Of a DNA stretch of 64,000 nt, positions 53,027 through 61,772 are shown one piece after another. Positions within the stretch are counted from its first letter, which is position 1. Every line of letters starts with the position of its first letter. Made by a program: the position numbers and the translations under genes. This DNA is from Pseudomonadota bacterium. GTDB taxonomy: Bacteria; Pseudomonadota; Gammaproteobacteria; Burkholderiales; Thiobacillaceae. The notes under the pieces are model-generated. The model did no database searches. It saw nothing but the letters and a program-made list of their open reading frames with translations, and had not been told where the DNA came from. Location: assembly GCA_021826065.1 (NCBI GenBank), contig JAKADY010000008.1:1-64000 (forward strand), given 5' to 3'.

Positions 53027-53756
53027 GCTGCGCATCGCGCTGCTGCCCGGCTGCGCGGCCCTGGCGCAGGGCCGCGACGCGCCCCGGGTGGCCGAGCAGC
53101 CGGCCGGTTGGGACGGCGCCCTGTCGGCCCTGGAGGCATTGCTCGACACGCAGCGGCCTGGTGGCCGGGCGCACGTCACCCTGTCGCACCACTTCCTGCG
53201 GCTGTTCCTGCTGGAGCCACCGCCCACGCGGCTGCGCCGGGAAGAGATGCGGGCCTGGCTGGGCGAACGCCTGGCAGAGAGCCTGGGCGATGTAGGGGCA
53301 TGGCGGCTGGTCTGGCCGGACGTGCCGCCGGCACGACCGGTGCCGGTGTGCGCCCTGCCAGCGGAATACCAGGACGCGCTCGAGGTGCGGCTGGCGCGCC
53401 GGCGCCTGCGTGCCCGCCACATCCGTCCCTGGCTGGATGTGGCCTGGTCGCGGCGGCGCTGGACGCTGCGGCGCGCCACGGGATGGTATGTCCTGATGGA
53501 ACCGGGTGAAGGCTGTGCCCTTTGGCTCGAACACGGGCGCATCCGCCATCTGCGCCAGCGCCGGCTCGATCCGGGCGCGGGCGAGACCTTGCCCGCCTTG
53601 CTGCGGCGCGAGGCGCTGCTGGCGGGGCTTCCGGGTGAGGGCGAGGTCTGGCTGGAACGAACCGGCGTCGAGGTCGATGCGGCGGCCCTGGGGGCCGGCT
53701 GGCGGGTGCACACCCTGGCCGGGCCTCTGGAGCCGGCCCAGGCCTTGTTGGGCTGA
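53007..53756 (+). CDS. hypothetical protein at the GspL/PilM position
   Basis: A 249-residue soluble protein with no membrane span. Its position between gspE and a PilN-like gene fits the cytoplasmic actin-like partner (PilM, or the N-terminal half of GspL). The sequence shows only a weak ATPase-fold pattern (RIALLPG at the start, VTLSHHFLRLFLLEPPP, WLEHGRIRHLRQ). The GTG start at 53007 lies inside gspE. Function is inferred from context. Confidence 0.65.
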   Translation: MSLLSSELRIALLPGCAALAQGRDAPRVAEQPAGWDGALSALEALLDTQRPGGRAHVTLSHHFLRLFLLEPPPTRLRREEMRAWLGERLAESLGDVGAWRLVWPDVPPARPVPVCALPAEYQDALEVRLARRRLRARHIRPWLDVAWSRRRWTLRRATGWYVLMEPGEGCALWLEHGRIRHLRQRRLDPGAGETLPALLRREALLAGLPGEGEVWLERTGVEVDAAALGAGWRVHTLAGPLEPAQALLG

Positions 53757-53761
53757 ACGGT

Positions 53762-54304
53762 ATGCGTGGGCTCGGACTCGACTTCGCCCAACCCCGCCCC
53801 CGCGCGCCGTGGTGGGCCTGGCTGCTGTTGCTGGCCGGTGTCGTCGCCGCGGTGTGGGGGGGGATGGCTTACCGCCAAGCCGAGCAGGCGGCCGCCGCGG
53901 CCCGTTCGGAATGGGCCGCCCTGCAGAGCGTGACGCGGGGGGCACCGAAGGTGCGGCGCGACCCGTCGCGCGATGCCGATGCCGCGAACCGGGCGGCGGC
54001 GCGGCAGGTCCTCGACCGCCCCTGGGGGGACTTCCTCACGGCCTTGCAGCAGGCACGCCCGGATGACATCGCCCTGCTCGCGTTGGAAGCCGATGCACGG
54101 CGCGGGCAGTTCAGCCTGACAGCAGAGGCGCCCGACTACCCGGCCATGATCGCCTACTACGGCACGCTGCGCGACACGGCGGGACTGCGCGAGGTCGTGC
54201 TGGCCCAGCACGGCTACCGCGAGGACGGCCAGGCCCGCCCGGTGCGCTTTGTCCTGCGCGGCCGCTGGGCCGAGGCGGTCGCCACGGAGGGCGAGGGGAA
54301 ATGA
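53762..54304 (+). CDS. PilN/GspL-C-like membrane protein
   Basis: A 180-residue protein with a cytoplasmic start (MRGLGLDFAQPRPR), one membrane span (about residues 18-36) and a periplasmic ferredoxin-like domain, as in PilN and the C-terminal part of GspL. DFLTALQQARPDDIALLALEADARRGQFSLTAEAPDYPAM is the most typical stretch. It overlaps the next gene by 4 bp. Confidence 0.75.
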   Translation: MRGLGLDFAQPRPRAPWWAWLLLLAGVVAAVWGGMAYRQAEQAAAAARSEWAALQSVTRGAPKVRRDPSRDADAANRAAARQVLDRPWGDFLTALQQARPDDIALLALEADARRGQFSLTAEAPDYPAMIAYYGTLRDTAGLREVVLAQHGYREDGQARPVRFVLRGRWAEAVATEGEGK

Positions 54305-54825
54305 GACGCGCCTGGGACTGGGTGCGGTGGTTTGCCGCCCGGCTGGGCTGGCCGGGTCTGCTGGGCGCGGCCCTGCTCGCCGGCGGTGCCTTCTCGCATC
54401 AGGTCCTGGTGCCGACGCTGCAGGCCGAGACGCAGGCCCTGCAGGTGGAGATCGCCGCCGCCCAGGCACGCCGGGCGCAACAGCCTCAACCTGCCGCCGA
54501 CACCTTGGACGTGCAGCCGCTCGCCAATCCCCGCGAGACACCCGAGGCCATCGGCCGCCTGTTCAAGGCCGCCAGCCGCGCGGGGCTGGCCCTGGAGGCG
54601 GGCGAGTACCGCCTGCAGAGCGGCCAGGGCCTGCTGCGCTACCAGATCCAGCTCCCCCTGCAGGGGCGCTACCCGCCGCTGCGCAGCTTCCTGAGCGACA
54701 GCCTGAACGGCATCCCGGGTCTGGCCCTGGACAGCCTGAACCTGAGCCGCGAGCGGGTGGAAGACGCCGAGCTCAAGGCGGTCTTGCGCTTCACGCTCTA
54801 TCTGGACGCGGGGGCCGCGCGATGA
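54301..54825 (+). CDS. PilO/GspM-like membrane protein
   Basis: A 174-residue protein with one N-terminal span (about residues 17-33), a coiled coil (LQAETQALQVEIAAAQARR) and a periplasmic domain. This is the PilO/GspM layout. It probably forms a complex with the preceding PilN-like and the following PilP/GspC-like protein. It overlaps both neighbours by 4 bp. Confidence 0.75.
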   Translation: MRRAWDWVRWFAARLGWPGLLGAALLAGGAFSHQVLVPTLQAETQALQVEIAAAQARRAQQPQPAADTLDVQPLANPRETPEAIGRLFKAASRAGLALEAGEYRLQSGQGLLRYQIQLPLQGRYPPLRSFLSDSLNGIPGLALDSLNLSRERVEDAELKAVLRFTLYLDAGAAR

Positions 54826-55319
54826 ATCTGCGTCTGGTCTTGCTGCTGGCGGCGCTCGCCGTGACCCTGGGTGCCGTGTGGTGGGTGGAACGGCGCGGCG
54901 CGGAAATGGCGGACGAGGCCCTCATCGAGCCCGTCACACGGCGCGCGGCAGAGCCTGACCCAGTGGTTTCGACATCGGCACCGGCCCCGGTGGTGCAATC
55001 GGCGGGGCAGGGGACCGTGCGTTTCGAGGCCCTCGGGCCCGACCTGTTTCCCCCGCACAGCTGGCAGCCGCCGCCCCCACCCCCGCCGGAGCCGTCCCCG
55101 CCGCCGCCGCCGACCGCGCCACCCCTACCCTTCCAGTATCTCGGCCGCTGGGAGGAGGCCGGTGAGGCGGTGTACTTCCTCGCCCAGGGCCTGCAGACCC
55201 TGAGCCTGCGCCAGGGTGATACGGTCGGGCCCTGGCGGCTGGACCAGGCCGGCCCTGGCCGGCTGGACTTCACCTATGTCCCGCTCAACGAACAACGCAG
55301 CCTGAGGATCAATCCATGA
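54822..55319 (+). CDS. PilP/GspC-like proline-rich protein
   Basis: A 165-residue protein with one N-terminal span (MNLRLVLLLAALAVTLGAVWWV), a long Pro-rich linker containing a run of prolines, and a C-terminal beta domain (FQYLGRWEEAGEAVYFLAQGLQTLSLRQGDTV) similar to the homology region of GspC and PilP. That domain would contact the secretin encoded next. Assignment is by layout and position. Confidence 0.7.
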   Translation: MNLRLVLLLAALAVTLGAVWWVERRGAEMADEALIEPVTRRAAEPDPVVSTSAPAPVVQSAGQGTVRFEALGPDLFPPHSWQPPPPPPPEPSPPPPPTAPPLPFQYLGRWEEAGEAVYFLAQGLQTLSLRQGDTVGPWRLDQAGPGRLDFTYVPLNEQRSLRINP

Positions 55320-56155
55320 TGCGCCGCCTGTCTCTGCGAATACGCCAAATCCCGACCGGCCTGATGCTGTCTCGCGGCGGCCTCGGCCTCCTGGCGCTGA
55401 TGTTGCTCGCCGGTTGTGCGACGGACCAGGCCTTCCGCGAGGGCGAGCGGCTGATCCAGGCGGGCCGGACCGAGGAGGGGCTCAAACAATTGGAGCAGGC
55501 CGTGCGCGAGCAACCTGGCAATGTCCAGTACCGCACCGCCCTGGTGCGCACCCGCGAGGCTTACATCGCGCGCCTCCTGTTGGAGGCGGACGCCGCCTTG
55601 AGGAATGGGCAGATCGAGGAGGCCCAGGCACGCTATCGGGACGTGCTGCGCCTGCACCCCGAGAACCCGCGCGCGCCGGCGGGCCTGGCGGCGGTGGAGA
55701 TGGTGCGGCGCAACGATGTCCTCATCCGCGAGGCGGAGGCCGCCCTGACGCGGGAGGATTTCGAGGCGGCGCGGCTGCGGCTGCGCGCCGTGCTGGCACA
55801 GGCGCCGGACAACGCCCGCGCGGCCGCCCTGCTCAAACAGGTGGACGAGAAGGCCGGCCGGCCACAGGGGGTGCAGATCCCGCAGCTCGCCCCTGGCCAT
55901 CGCCGTCCGGTGACCTTGGAGTTTCGCGACGCGCCCCTGCGCAGCGTGTTCGATGCGCTGTCGCGGCAGTCGGGCATCAACTTCGTCTTCGACAAGGACG
56001 TGCGTACCTGTAAGGTCCCGCTTGATAGCATACCTGTAAGGAGTTACCCTTTGTTCACTGCCCGCGAGGTCATGCGCACCTTGCTGGCTGGGGCTGACGC
56101 AGGGAGCCCGAAGGGCGACCGTAGTCAGCCCCAGCCAGCGGCGCCGGCGCCGTAG
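55316..56155 (+). pseudogene. gspD: secretin (GspD-like), truncated by an insertion sequence
   Basis: The first 231 codons (55316-56008) encode a lipoprotein signal (LLAGC), TPR-like repeats and an STN/N0 domain (VTLEFRDAPLRSVFDALSRQSGINFVFDKDVR). From 56009 the frame continues into the left end of the IS element and stops at 56155, giving 48 foreign residues. All of the secretin pore domain is missing, and it does not reappear to the right of the element. Unless another secretin serves the operon, the secretion system cannot open the outer membrane. Confidence 0.88.
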
Positions 56156-57155
56156 GGGCAACCGAATGTCAAGGAGGGTACTGTCATGCTCGTACGTCTG
56201 CACAAAAAGGCCCGCACCACCCCTGCTATCCGCGCCGAGCTGCAGAACAGCACGCTCTCCGAGCGCAAGCTTGCGGCCCTGTATGGCATTTCCCGCAGCA
56301 CGGTGCGGAAGTGGAAATACCGCGAGGACGTCTGCGACCGATCCCACCGACCGCACAACCTGCGCACTACACTGACCCCGGCCCAAGAGGCCGTCGTCGT
56401 CGAGCTGCGCCGCACCCTGCTGTTGCCCTTGGATGACCTGCTGGTCATCACCCGTGAGTTCATCAACCCAGCGGCCTCCCGCTCGGCCCTGGACCGTTGC
56501 CTGCGCCGGCACGGGGTGAGCAACCTCAAAGACCTGATAGCCGAGGACGACACGCCCAAGCAGAGCAAGACCTTCAAGGACTATGTGCCAGGCTTTGTCC
56601 ACATCGACGTGAAGTACCTGCCGCAGATGCCGGATGAGCCCCAGCGCCGGTACTTGTTCGTGGCCATTGACCGAGCCACCCGCTGGGTCTACCTGGAACT
56701 CCTGCCCGACAAGTCGGCGCATCAGTCCAAGGGCTTCCTGCAACGGCTCATCGACCGGGCCCCTTTCAAAATCAAGAAGGTCCTCACAGACAACGGCAAG
56801 GAGTTTACCGACCGCTTCGCCGCCAACGGCGAGCGTATCCCAACCGGCAAACACCCCTTCGATCAAGTCTGCCAGGCTCACGGCATCGAGCATCGGTTGA
56901 TCCGTCCCAGACACCCGCAGACCAATGGCATGGTCGAGCGCTTCAACGGGCGTATCAGCGAGGTGCTGGCCACCACCCGCTTTCAGTCTGGTGAACATCT
57001 GGAGCAGACCCTACAGCGCTACGCTGCCTTATACAACCAGTCCATCCCGCAGAAGGCGCTCGGCCATATCACACCTCAAGAGGCCCTCAAAAACTGGTAC
57101 ACTAAACGTCCCGAACTGTTCAAAAGACCTGTTTACAATCAAGCGGGACCTGACA
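56009..57155 (+). mobile_element. IS481-type insertion sequence
   Basis: About 1147 bp with one transposase gene. Terminal inverted repeats are TGTAAGGTCCCGCTTGAT at the left (56009-56026) and, reversed, TGTCAGGTCCCGCTTGAT at the right (57138-57155), one mismatch in 18. The TGT...ACA ends fit the IS481 family. No short direct duplication flanks it: the left flank reads GCGTACC, the right CATAGTC. The element interrupts the secretin gene on the left and adjoins the phn region on the right. Confidence 0.87.
56083..56139. repeat. 16-bp perfect hairpin inside the IS
   Basis: GCTGGCTGGGGCTGAC (56083-56098) and its exact complement (56124-56139) with a 25-base loop, lying between the left end and the transposase start. 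It could stop transcription from outside entering the transposase gene. Confidence 0.8.
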
Positions 57156-57160
57156 CATAG
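56186..57160 (+). CDS. IS481 family transposase
   Basis: A 324-residue DDE transposase. An N-terminal HTH (LSERKLAALYGISRSTVRKWKYRED) is followed by an integrase core with DDE residues in HIDVKYLP, LTDNGKEF and HPQTNGMVERFNGRI. The start has AAGGAGG about 10 bases upstream. The stop codon (57158-57160) lies just beyond the inferred right inverted repeat, so either the element ends slightly further out or the stop is provided by the flanking DNA. The gene looks intact. Confidence 0.93.
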   Translation: MLVRLHKKARTTPAIRAELQNSTLSERKLAALYGISRSTVRKWKYREDVCDRSHRPHNLRTTLTPAQEAVVVELRRTLLLPLDDLLVITREFINPAASRSALDRCLRRHGVSNLKDLIAEDDTPKQSKTFKDYVPGFVHIDVKYLPQMPDEPQRRYLFVAIDRATRWVYLELLPDKSAHQSKGFLQRLIDRAPFKIKKVLTDNGKEFTDRFAANGERIPTGKHPFDQVCQAHGIEHRLIRPRHPQTNGMVERFNGRISEVLATTRFQSGEHLEQTLQRYAALYNQSIPQKALGHITPQEALKNWYTKRPELFKRPVYNQAGPDT

Positions 57161-57181
57161 TCTTCGGCAGTGACGTTTTTT

Positions 57182-57215
57182 GCGTCATTTTACTGTCACA
57201 TTGTGTTGTTAGCAT
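57182..57215 (+). promoter_or_regulatory. PhoB box and -10 for the phn operon
   Basis: GCGTCATTTTACTGTCAC (57182-57199) has two 7-bp half-sites, GCGTCAT and CTGTCAC, 11 bp apart, as in a Pho box. TAGCAT (57210-57215) lies 10 bp further on, at the correct distance for a -10. This indicates activation by PhoB under phosphate limitation. Confidence 0.75.
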
Positions 57216-57242
57216 TCCCGAGTCAAATGTGGTGATGTCTAG

Positions 57243-57971
57243 ATGAGTCTTGTAGCTCTGCAGCGCAATGGTGGCGAAGCGATCTACAGCCAGATCGCAA
57301 AACTACTCAAAGAAGAGATCGCGTCGTTTTTCTCGCCAGGCGAATGCTTGCCCTCGGAAAACGAGCTGGCGGCACGTTTTGGTGTCAACCGTCACACGGT
57401 TCGGCGTGCCATCGAAGATCTGATTGCCGAGGGGCTGCTTGAGCGCCGCCATGGCAAAGGCACCTTTGTCCTCGACGGACCCGCCGACTATGTCCTCGGC
57501 AGTGGCACACGTTTTACCGAAACCATTGAGTCGCTTGGCAAGACCGCCAGCTGTCGCATTCTGCGCAAACTGACAATCCCTGCGCGTGGGGGCGTCGCCA
57601 AGCGTCTGCAACTGGCGGAGAACGAGCCGGTCGTCTGGATCGAGTCCTTGCGCATGGCCGATGACCGGCCTATTTGCGTGATTTCCCATTTCCTGCCGCA
57701 GCAAGTTTTCCCTGATCTCCTCGCTGAATACCACGGAGGGTCGCTGCACGAACATCTCGCCGCCCGATACGGCTTCAAATTGCGGCGAATCGAGAGCCTG
57801 GTCAGCGCGGCGCTCCCGCAAGGAGACGATGCCTCGCTGCTGGGCATGCCCCAGAATCAACCGGTTCTGCGGGGCAAAAGCGTCAATGTATTCGAGCAGG
57901 ATGGCACCCCGCTTGAATACGCCCTGACCCGGTTTCGCGCCGACCGGATCCAACTGCGCATCAACCCCTGA
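57243..57971 (+). CDS. phnF: GntR-family regulator PhnF
   Basis: A 242-residue repressor. The N-terminal winged helix ([41 protein letters not shown]) is joined to a UTRA effector domain. PhnF proteins control phosphonate uptake genes; this one heads the cluster and is followed by phnD after 35 bp. The operator is not identified. GC is lower than in the genes left of the IS. Confidence 0.93.
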   Translation: MSLVALQRNGGEAIYSQIAKLLKEEIASFFSPGECLPSENELAARFGVNRHTVRRAIEDLIAEGLLERRHGKGTFVLDGPADYVLGSGTRFTETIESLGKTASCRILRKLTIPARGGVAKRLQLAENEPVVWIESLRMADDRPICVISHFLPQQVFPDLLAEYHGGSLHEHLAARYGFKLRRIESLVSAALPQGDDASLLGMPQNQPVLRGKSVNVFEQDGTPLEYALTRFRADRIQLRINP

Positions 57972-58006
57972 CCTGTCCCTTGATCAACCTCTCAGGAGCA
58001 ATCGCC

Positions 58007-58879
58007 ATGCATTTGAAATCCACTGTTTCGGCAAGCGCGCTGGTGCTGGTCTTGTCTCTGACCGCCACAGCCGCACAGGCTCGCGAAATCGTCATGGGCC
58101 TCATTCCGGCGGAGAACAATGAGGAGATGGTCCAGAAATTCGAGCCGATGCGTGCCCATCTGGAGAAGAAGCTGGGCATGAAGGTGAAGGTGTTTACCGC
58201 CACCGACTACGCGGGCGTCATCGAAGCCATGAAGAAAAAGCGCGTCGATATCGCCTGGTTCGGTCCGCTGTCCTACTACCTGGCCGAGCAGGAAGCCGGC
58301 GCGGAAGCCTTCGCCGTGGGCATTCGCGAGGGCAGCAATTCGCATACCTACAAGAGCATTTTCGTCGCGCCGTGCGACTCCGGCATCAAGTCGATCAAGG
58401 ATCTCAAGGGCAAGAGCGTGGCCTTTGTCGACCCCGCCTCGACTTCCGGTGGCCTGATGCCGACCTACATGGTCAAGCAAGAGACGGGAATGATGCCGGA
58501 GCAGTTCTTTGGCAAATTCACTTACGCGGGCTCTCACGACGCTGCTGAGTTGGCGGTCAAGAACAAGACCGTCGATGCTGCTGCCGACAACGATATCACC
58601 TACGAGAGGATGCTCGCCAAGGGTCTGATCAGCAAGGAGACCAACTGCATCATCAAGGAATCCGATCCGCTGCCTGGTTCGCCGCTGACCTATCGCAGCG
58701 ACCTGCCGGCCGACCTGAAGGCCAAGATCCGGGACGCAATCCTGAACGCCCACAAGGAAATCAAGGTCACCGGCTACGGAAAAATCTCGCACTACGTGGC
58801 CATTGGGCCCAAGGACTACCAAATGATCCGCGACATGATCAAGGAACTCGGCCTGCGCAAAGAGCAGATGCTCAAGTAA
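58007..58879 (+). CDS. phnD: phosphonate ABC transporter substrate-binding protein PhnD
   Basis: A 290-residue periplasmic protein. The signal peptide ends ATAAQA before REIVMGLIP. The core has AENNEEMVQKFEPMRAHLEKKLGMKVKVFTATDYAGVIEAM and the phosphonate-binding STSGG. It binds 2-aminoethylphosphonate or related compounds in homologues. ATG 58007 has AGGAG upstream; an earlier TTG at 57980 is in frame but unlikely. Confidence 0.95.
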   Translation: MHLKSTVSASALVLVLSLTATAAQAREIVMGLIPAENNEEMVQKFEPMRAHLEKKLGMKVKVFTATDYAGVIEAMKKKRVDIAWFGPLSYYLAEQEAGAEAFAVGIREGSNSHTYKSIFVAPCDSGIKSIKDLKGKSVAFVDPASTSGGLMPTYMVKQETGMMPEQFFGKFTYAGSHDAAELAVKNKTVDAAADNDITYERMLAKGLISKETNCIIKESDPLPGSPLTYRSDLPADLKAKIRDAILNAHKEIKVTGYGKISHYVAIGPKDYQMIRDMIKELGLRKEQMLK

Positions 58880-58956
58880 TCGCCGATGCGTGAGTCATCG
58901 TAGTTGCAAGGGGTCGGTCCACGCGGCCGGCCCTTCCCCAGGACGAGGGAGAAATC

Positions 58957-59736
58957 ATGTCCGTGATTTCTGTCAAAGCTGTCACCAAGCGCTTTCCGAA
59001 TGGTTTTGAAGCCCTAAAAGGCATTGATTTTGATATCCAACCCGGCAGCTTCACCGTCGTGCTGGGTCCCAGCGGGGCTGGAAAGTCTACCCTGTTGCGG
59101 CTGATGAATGGTCTGGAAACCCCGACGTCTGGTGAGGTCCGCATCGGCGGTGAGGTTGTCGCCACACACAAGCTGCGGCACATCCGCTCCAAAGTGGCCA
59201 TGGTCTTTCAGCAATTCAACTTGGTGAATCGGCTGTCGGTGGTCACCAATGTTCTGACGGGGCGCCTGGCTCATCGTTCATGGGTGGGCAGCGTGTTTTA
59301 CCTCTTCCGCAAGGAAGATATGGAGATCGCCCAGGATGCCTTGAACCGCGTAGGCCTGACCGAGAAGGCCTGGGAGCGGGTCGACAAACTGTCGGGCGGC
59401 CAGCAGCAGCGCGTGGGGATTGCCCGGGCGCTGGCGCAGCAGCCCAAGGTGATCCTGGCCGACGAACCGGTCGCCAGCCTCGATCCTGTGACAAGCGAGG
59501 AAATCATGTCCCTGTTGCGGGAAATCTGCGACCGGGACGGCATCACCGTCGTGGTCAATCTGCATCAGGTGGAACTGGCACGGCGTTTTGCCGACCGCAT
59601 CATCGGCATGAACAGCGGGAAGATCGTCTTCGACGGCAGCCCAGAGCAAATGACGCAGTCGGTACTGCGCACCATCTATCAACGAGAAGGCATCGAAGAT
59701 GACAATAGTCTCGACATGGCGCTGGCCTACGCCTAG
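58957..59736 (+). CDS. phnC: phosphonate ABC transporter ATP-binding protein PhnC
   Basis: A 259-residue ABC ATPase. The Walker A loop is GPSGAGKST, the signature is LSGGQQQRVGIARAL, and Walker B is VILADEPVASLDP. It powers PhnE1/PhnE2 uptake. It overlaps phnE1 by 38 bp. Confidence 0.96.
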   Translation: MSVISVKAVTKRFPNGFEALKGIDFDIQPGSFTVVLGPSGAGKSTLLRLMNGLETPTSGEVRIGGEVVATHKLRHIRSKVAMVFQQFNLVNRLSVVTNVLTGRLAHRSWVGSVFYLFRKEDMEIAQDALNRVGLTEKAWERVDKLSGGQQQRVGIARALAQQPKVILADEPVASLDPVTSEEIMSLLREICDRDGITVVVNLHQVELARRFADRIIGMNSGKIVFDGSPEQMTQSVLRTIYQREGIEDDNSLDMALAYA

Positions 59737-60514
59737 CGGGTGGCTGCCACTCCCGCTCGTTGGCGGGGTAGTGTCGCTGCTTTGGGTGCTTTGGCTCACG
59801 GCGCCGGTCGTGGAGGTCGATTTTGTCCGATTGTTCGGCTCGCTCGGCAGAATGATCGGCTTCACGGGTCAGATATTCGTGACACCCGATTGGAGCTATG
59901 TGCCGCAACTGCTGGACAAGCTGCTCGAAACCATCGAGATAACCCTCCTTGCCACGGCCATCGCCATTGTCATCAGCCTGCCCATGGGCGTTCTGGCGGC
60001 CCGCAATGCCACACCGCATATCGCTGTGTATCGAGTAACACGCGATTTATTGAGTCTGTTGCGCGCGCTGCCGGAACTGGTCTGGGCACTGGTATTCGTT
60101 TCAGCGGTCGGGTTGGGCCCGTTGCCCGGCGTGATGGCCCTGGCGTTTGTCACCGTGGGTTTCATGGGCAAGTTCTTCGCGGAAGCGATCGAGGTCGTTG
60201 ACCACAAGGCCGTTGAAGGTGTGCGCGCTCACGGCGCTGGCTGGCTGCAAGTTCGCCTGTTTGCCATGCTGCCGCAGGCGCTGCCCGATTTCGTCGGTAC
60301 CGTGATGTACATCCTGGACCACAACCTGAGGGCGGCAGCCATTCTTGGCCTGGTTGGCGCCGGCGGCATCGGCTACGACTTGGTGATGGCCATGCGCCTG
60401 TTCCAGTATGACCGGCTACTCTTGATCGCACTGGCCATCTACCTGGTTGTCACCTTGCTTGACCGTGCCTCCGATCAATTGCGTAGCCGCATCATCCATG
60501 GGAGACAGGCATGA
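59699..60514 (+). CDS. phnE1: phosphonate ABC transporter permease PhnE (first)
   Basis: A 271-residue permease with about six membrane spans and the EAA-like loop ...EAIEVVDHKAVEGVRAHGAGWLQVRLFAMLPQALP. It is one of two different PhnE permeases in tandem, so the transporter is probably a heterodimer. It overlaps phnC and phnE2. Confidence 0.94.
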   Translation: MTIVSTWRWPTPSGWLPLPLVGGVVSLLWVLWLTAPVVEVDFVRLFGSLGRMIGFTGQIFVTPDWSYVPQLLDKLLETIEITLLATAIAIVISLPMGVLAARNATPHIAVYRVTRDLLSLLRALPELVWALVFVSAVGLGPLPGVMALAFVTVGFMGKFFAEAIEVVDHKAVEGVRAHGAGWLQVRLFAMLPQALPDFVGTVMYILDHNLRAAAILGLVGAGGIGYDLVMAMRLFQYDRLLLIALAIYLVVTLLDRASDQLRSRIIHGRQA

Positions 60515-61299
60515 GCGTCCATGACCTGAAACCGCTCCCACCCAAGCCGAGCAACCCGATCCCGGTTTGGGTGATGGCGATCCTGGCCGTGCTTTGGCTC
60601 ATCGTCTGGGACTTGGAGATTTCCTTCGAGACCCTGGCTTACGGCGTCGAGGACATGAGGGAGTATTTCAGCCGCTATGGGCAGCCCGATTTCTCAAACT
60701 TGTCCAGATATCTAGAGCTGATGGGGGTCACGCTGGCCACGGCGTTGTGGGGGACCGTTTTTGCCCTGTTGTTGGCGTTCTTTTTGGCACCGTTGGCGGC
60801 CCGCAACTTTACGCCCAGTCCGCTGGCCTATCGCATTGCTCGGGAAGTGTTCAATTTCACGCGCGCCATGCCGGACTTGCTGCTGGCCTTGATCTTCGTC
60901 GCAGCGCTCGGACTTGGACCATTGCCTGGCGCACTTGCGCTGGGTGTCCATACGGCCGGTTTTCTTGGCAAGTTCTTCGCCGAAAGCATGGAGCGCATCG
61001 ACAAACGGGTGTGCGAGGGCGTGGCATCGACGGGCGCCAACTTTGCGCAAATGGTCATGTATGCCGGGTGGCCATCCATCCTGCGTGAGGCCGCGGGGTA
61101 CACCCTCTACATCCTCGATCGCAACGTGCGCATGGCTTCGGTGTTGGGCCTGGTCGGCGCCGGCGGCATCGGGCTTGCGCTGCATGACACCTTGCGCCTG
61201 TTCGATTATGGCCAATCGGCGGCGCTGATTTTGGTCATTCTGGTCACCATTTTGATCATCGACTACGCCTCGGCGTGGTTGCGGGGGAGATTGGCTTGA
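60511..61299 (+). CDS. phnE2: phosphonate ABC transporter permease PhnE (second)
   Basis: A 262-residue permease with the same layout as the first (ESMERIDKRVCEGVASTGANFAQMVMYAGWPSILRE is the EAA-like loop). The two permeases share limited identity, so this is an old duplication, not a recent one. Its stop overlaps the TTG start of phnG. Confidence 0.94.
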   Translation: MSVHDLKPLPPKPSNPIPVWVMAILAVLWLIVWDLEISFETLAYGVEDMREYFSRYGQPDFSNLSRYLELMGVTLATALWGTVFALLLAFFLAPLAARNFTPSPLAYRIAREVFNFTRAMPDLLLALIFVAALGLGPLPGALALGVHTAGFLGKFFAESMERIDKRVCEGVASTGANFAQMVMYAGWPSILREAAGYTLYILDRNVRMASVLGLVGAGGIGLALHDTLRLFDYGQSAALILVILVTILIIDYASAWLRGRLA

Positions 61300-61772
61300 C
61301 GAACCTTGAAAGAAAGCACTGGATTCGGGCGCTGACCGCCCATCCGGCATCGGTATTGAATGCGCTTGCAGATGAACTGACGCGCGATTGCGATGTGAAG
61401 CTCACGAGCTTGCCGCAGGCGGGTCTTGGGCTGCTTCAGCTTGTCGATGGTGCATTTCACGAACCTTACTATCTGGGCGAATTTCCGCTGTCGTCGTGCA
61501 GCCTTGAAATCACCCTGGCCGATGGCCAAACCGCCGCTGGTGGCGCCCACGTGATGGCGGACGATGCCGATCTGGCCCAAACGCTGGCCATCCTCGATGC
61601 CGTTCTCGCCGCCCGACTGCCCGGGTGGGAGCGGGTTTCCGCGCTGATCGATGAAGGCGTACGCATACGCGCCGAGGAAGATCGCCGCCGTCGCGCCATG
61701 CTCGCCAGCACGCGGGTGGATTTTGCGATGCTTAACACCGCAGGGGGCGAGGAGATTGGCGATGAGGACTGA
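61296..61772 (+). CDS. phnG: C-P lyase subunit PhnG
   Basis: A 158-residue subunit of the carbon-phosphorus lyase core complex PhnGHIJ. The family start is seen in RKHWIRALTAHPASVLNALADEL. The TTG start at 61296 is supported by the TTGA overlap with phnE2 and by GGGGGAGA upstream. The end overlaps phnH by 11 bp. Confidence 0.93.
   Translation: MTNLERKHWIRALTAHPASVLNALADELTRDCDVKLTSLPQAGLGLLQLVDGAFHEPYYLGEFPLSSCSLEITLADGQTAAGGAHVMADDADLAQTLAILDAVLAARLPGWERVSALIDEGVRIRAEEDRRRRAMLASTRVDFAMLNTAGGEEIGDED

Noticed and set aside
50975-54541. A 1188-codon open frame on the minus strand across the secretion genes
   Set aside because: It covers five well-supported plus-strand genes and has no recognisable domain; it arises from codon bias.
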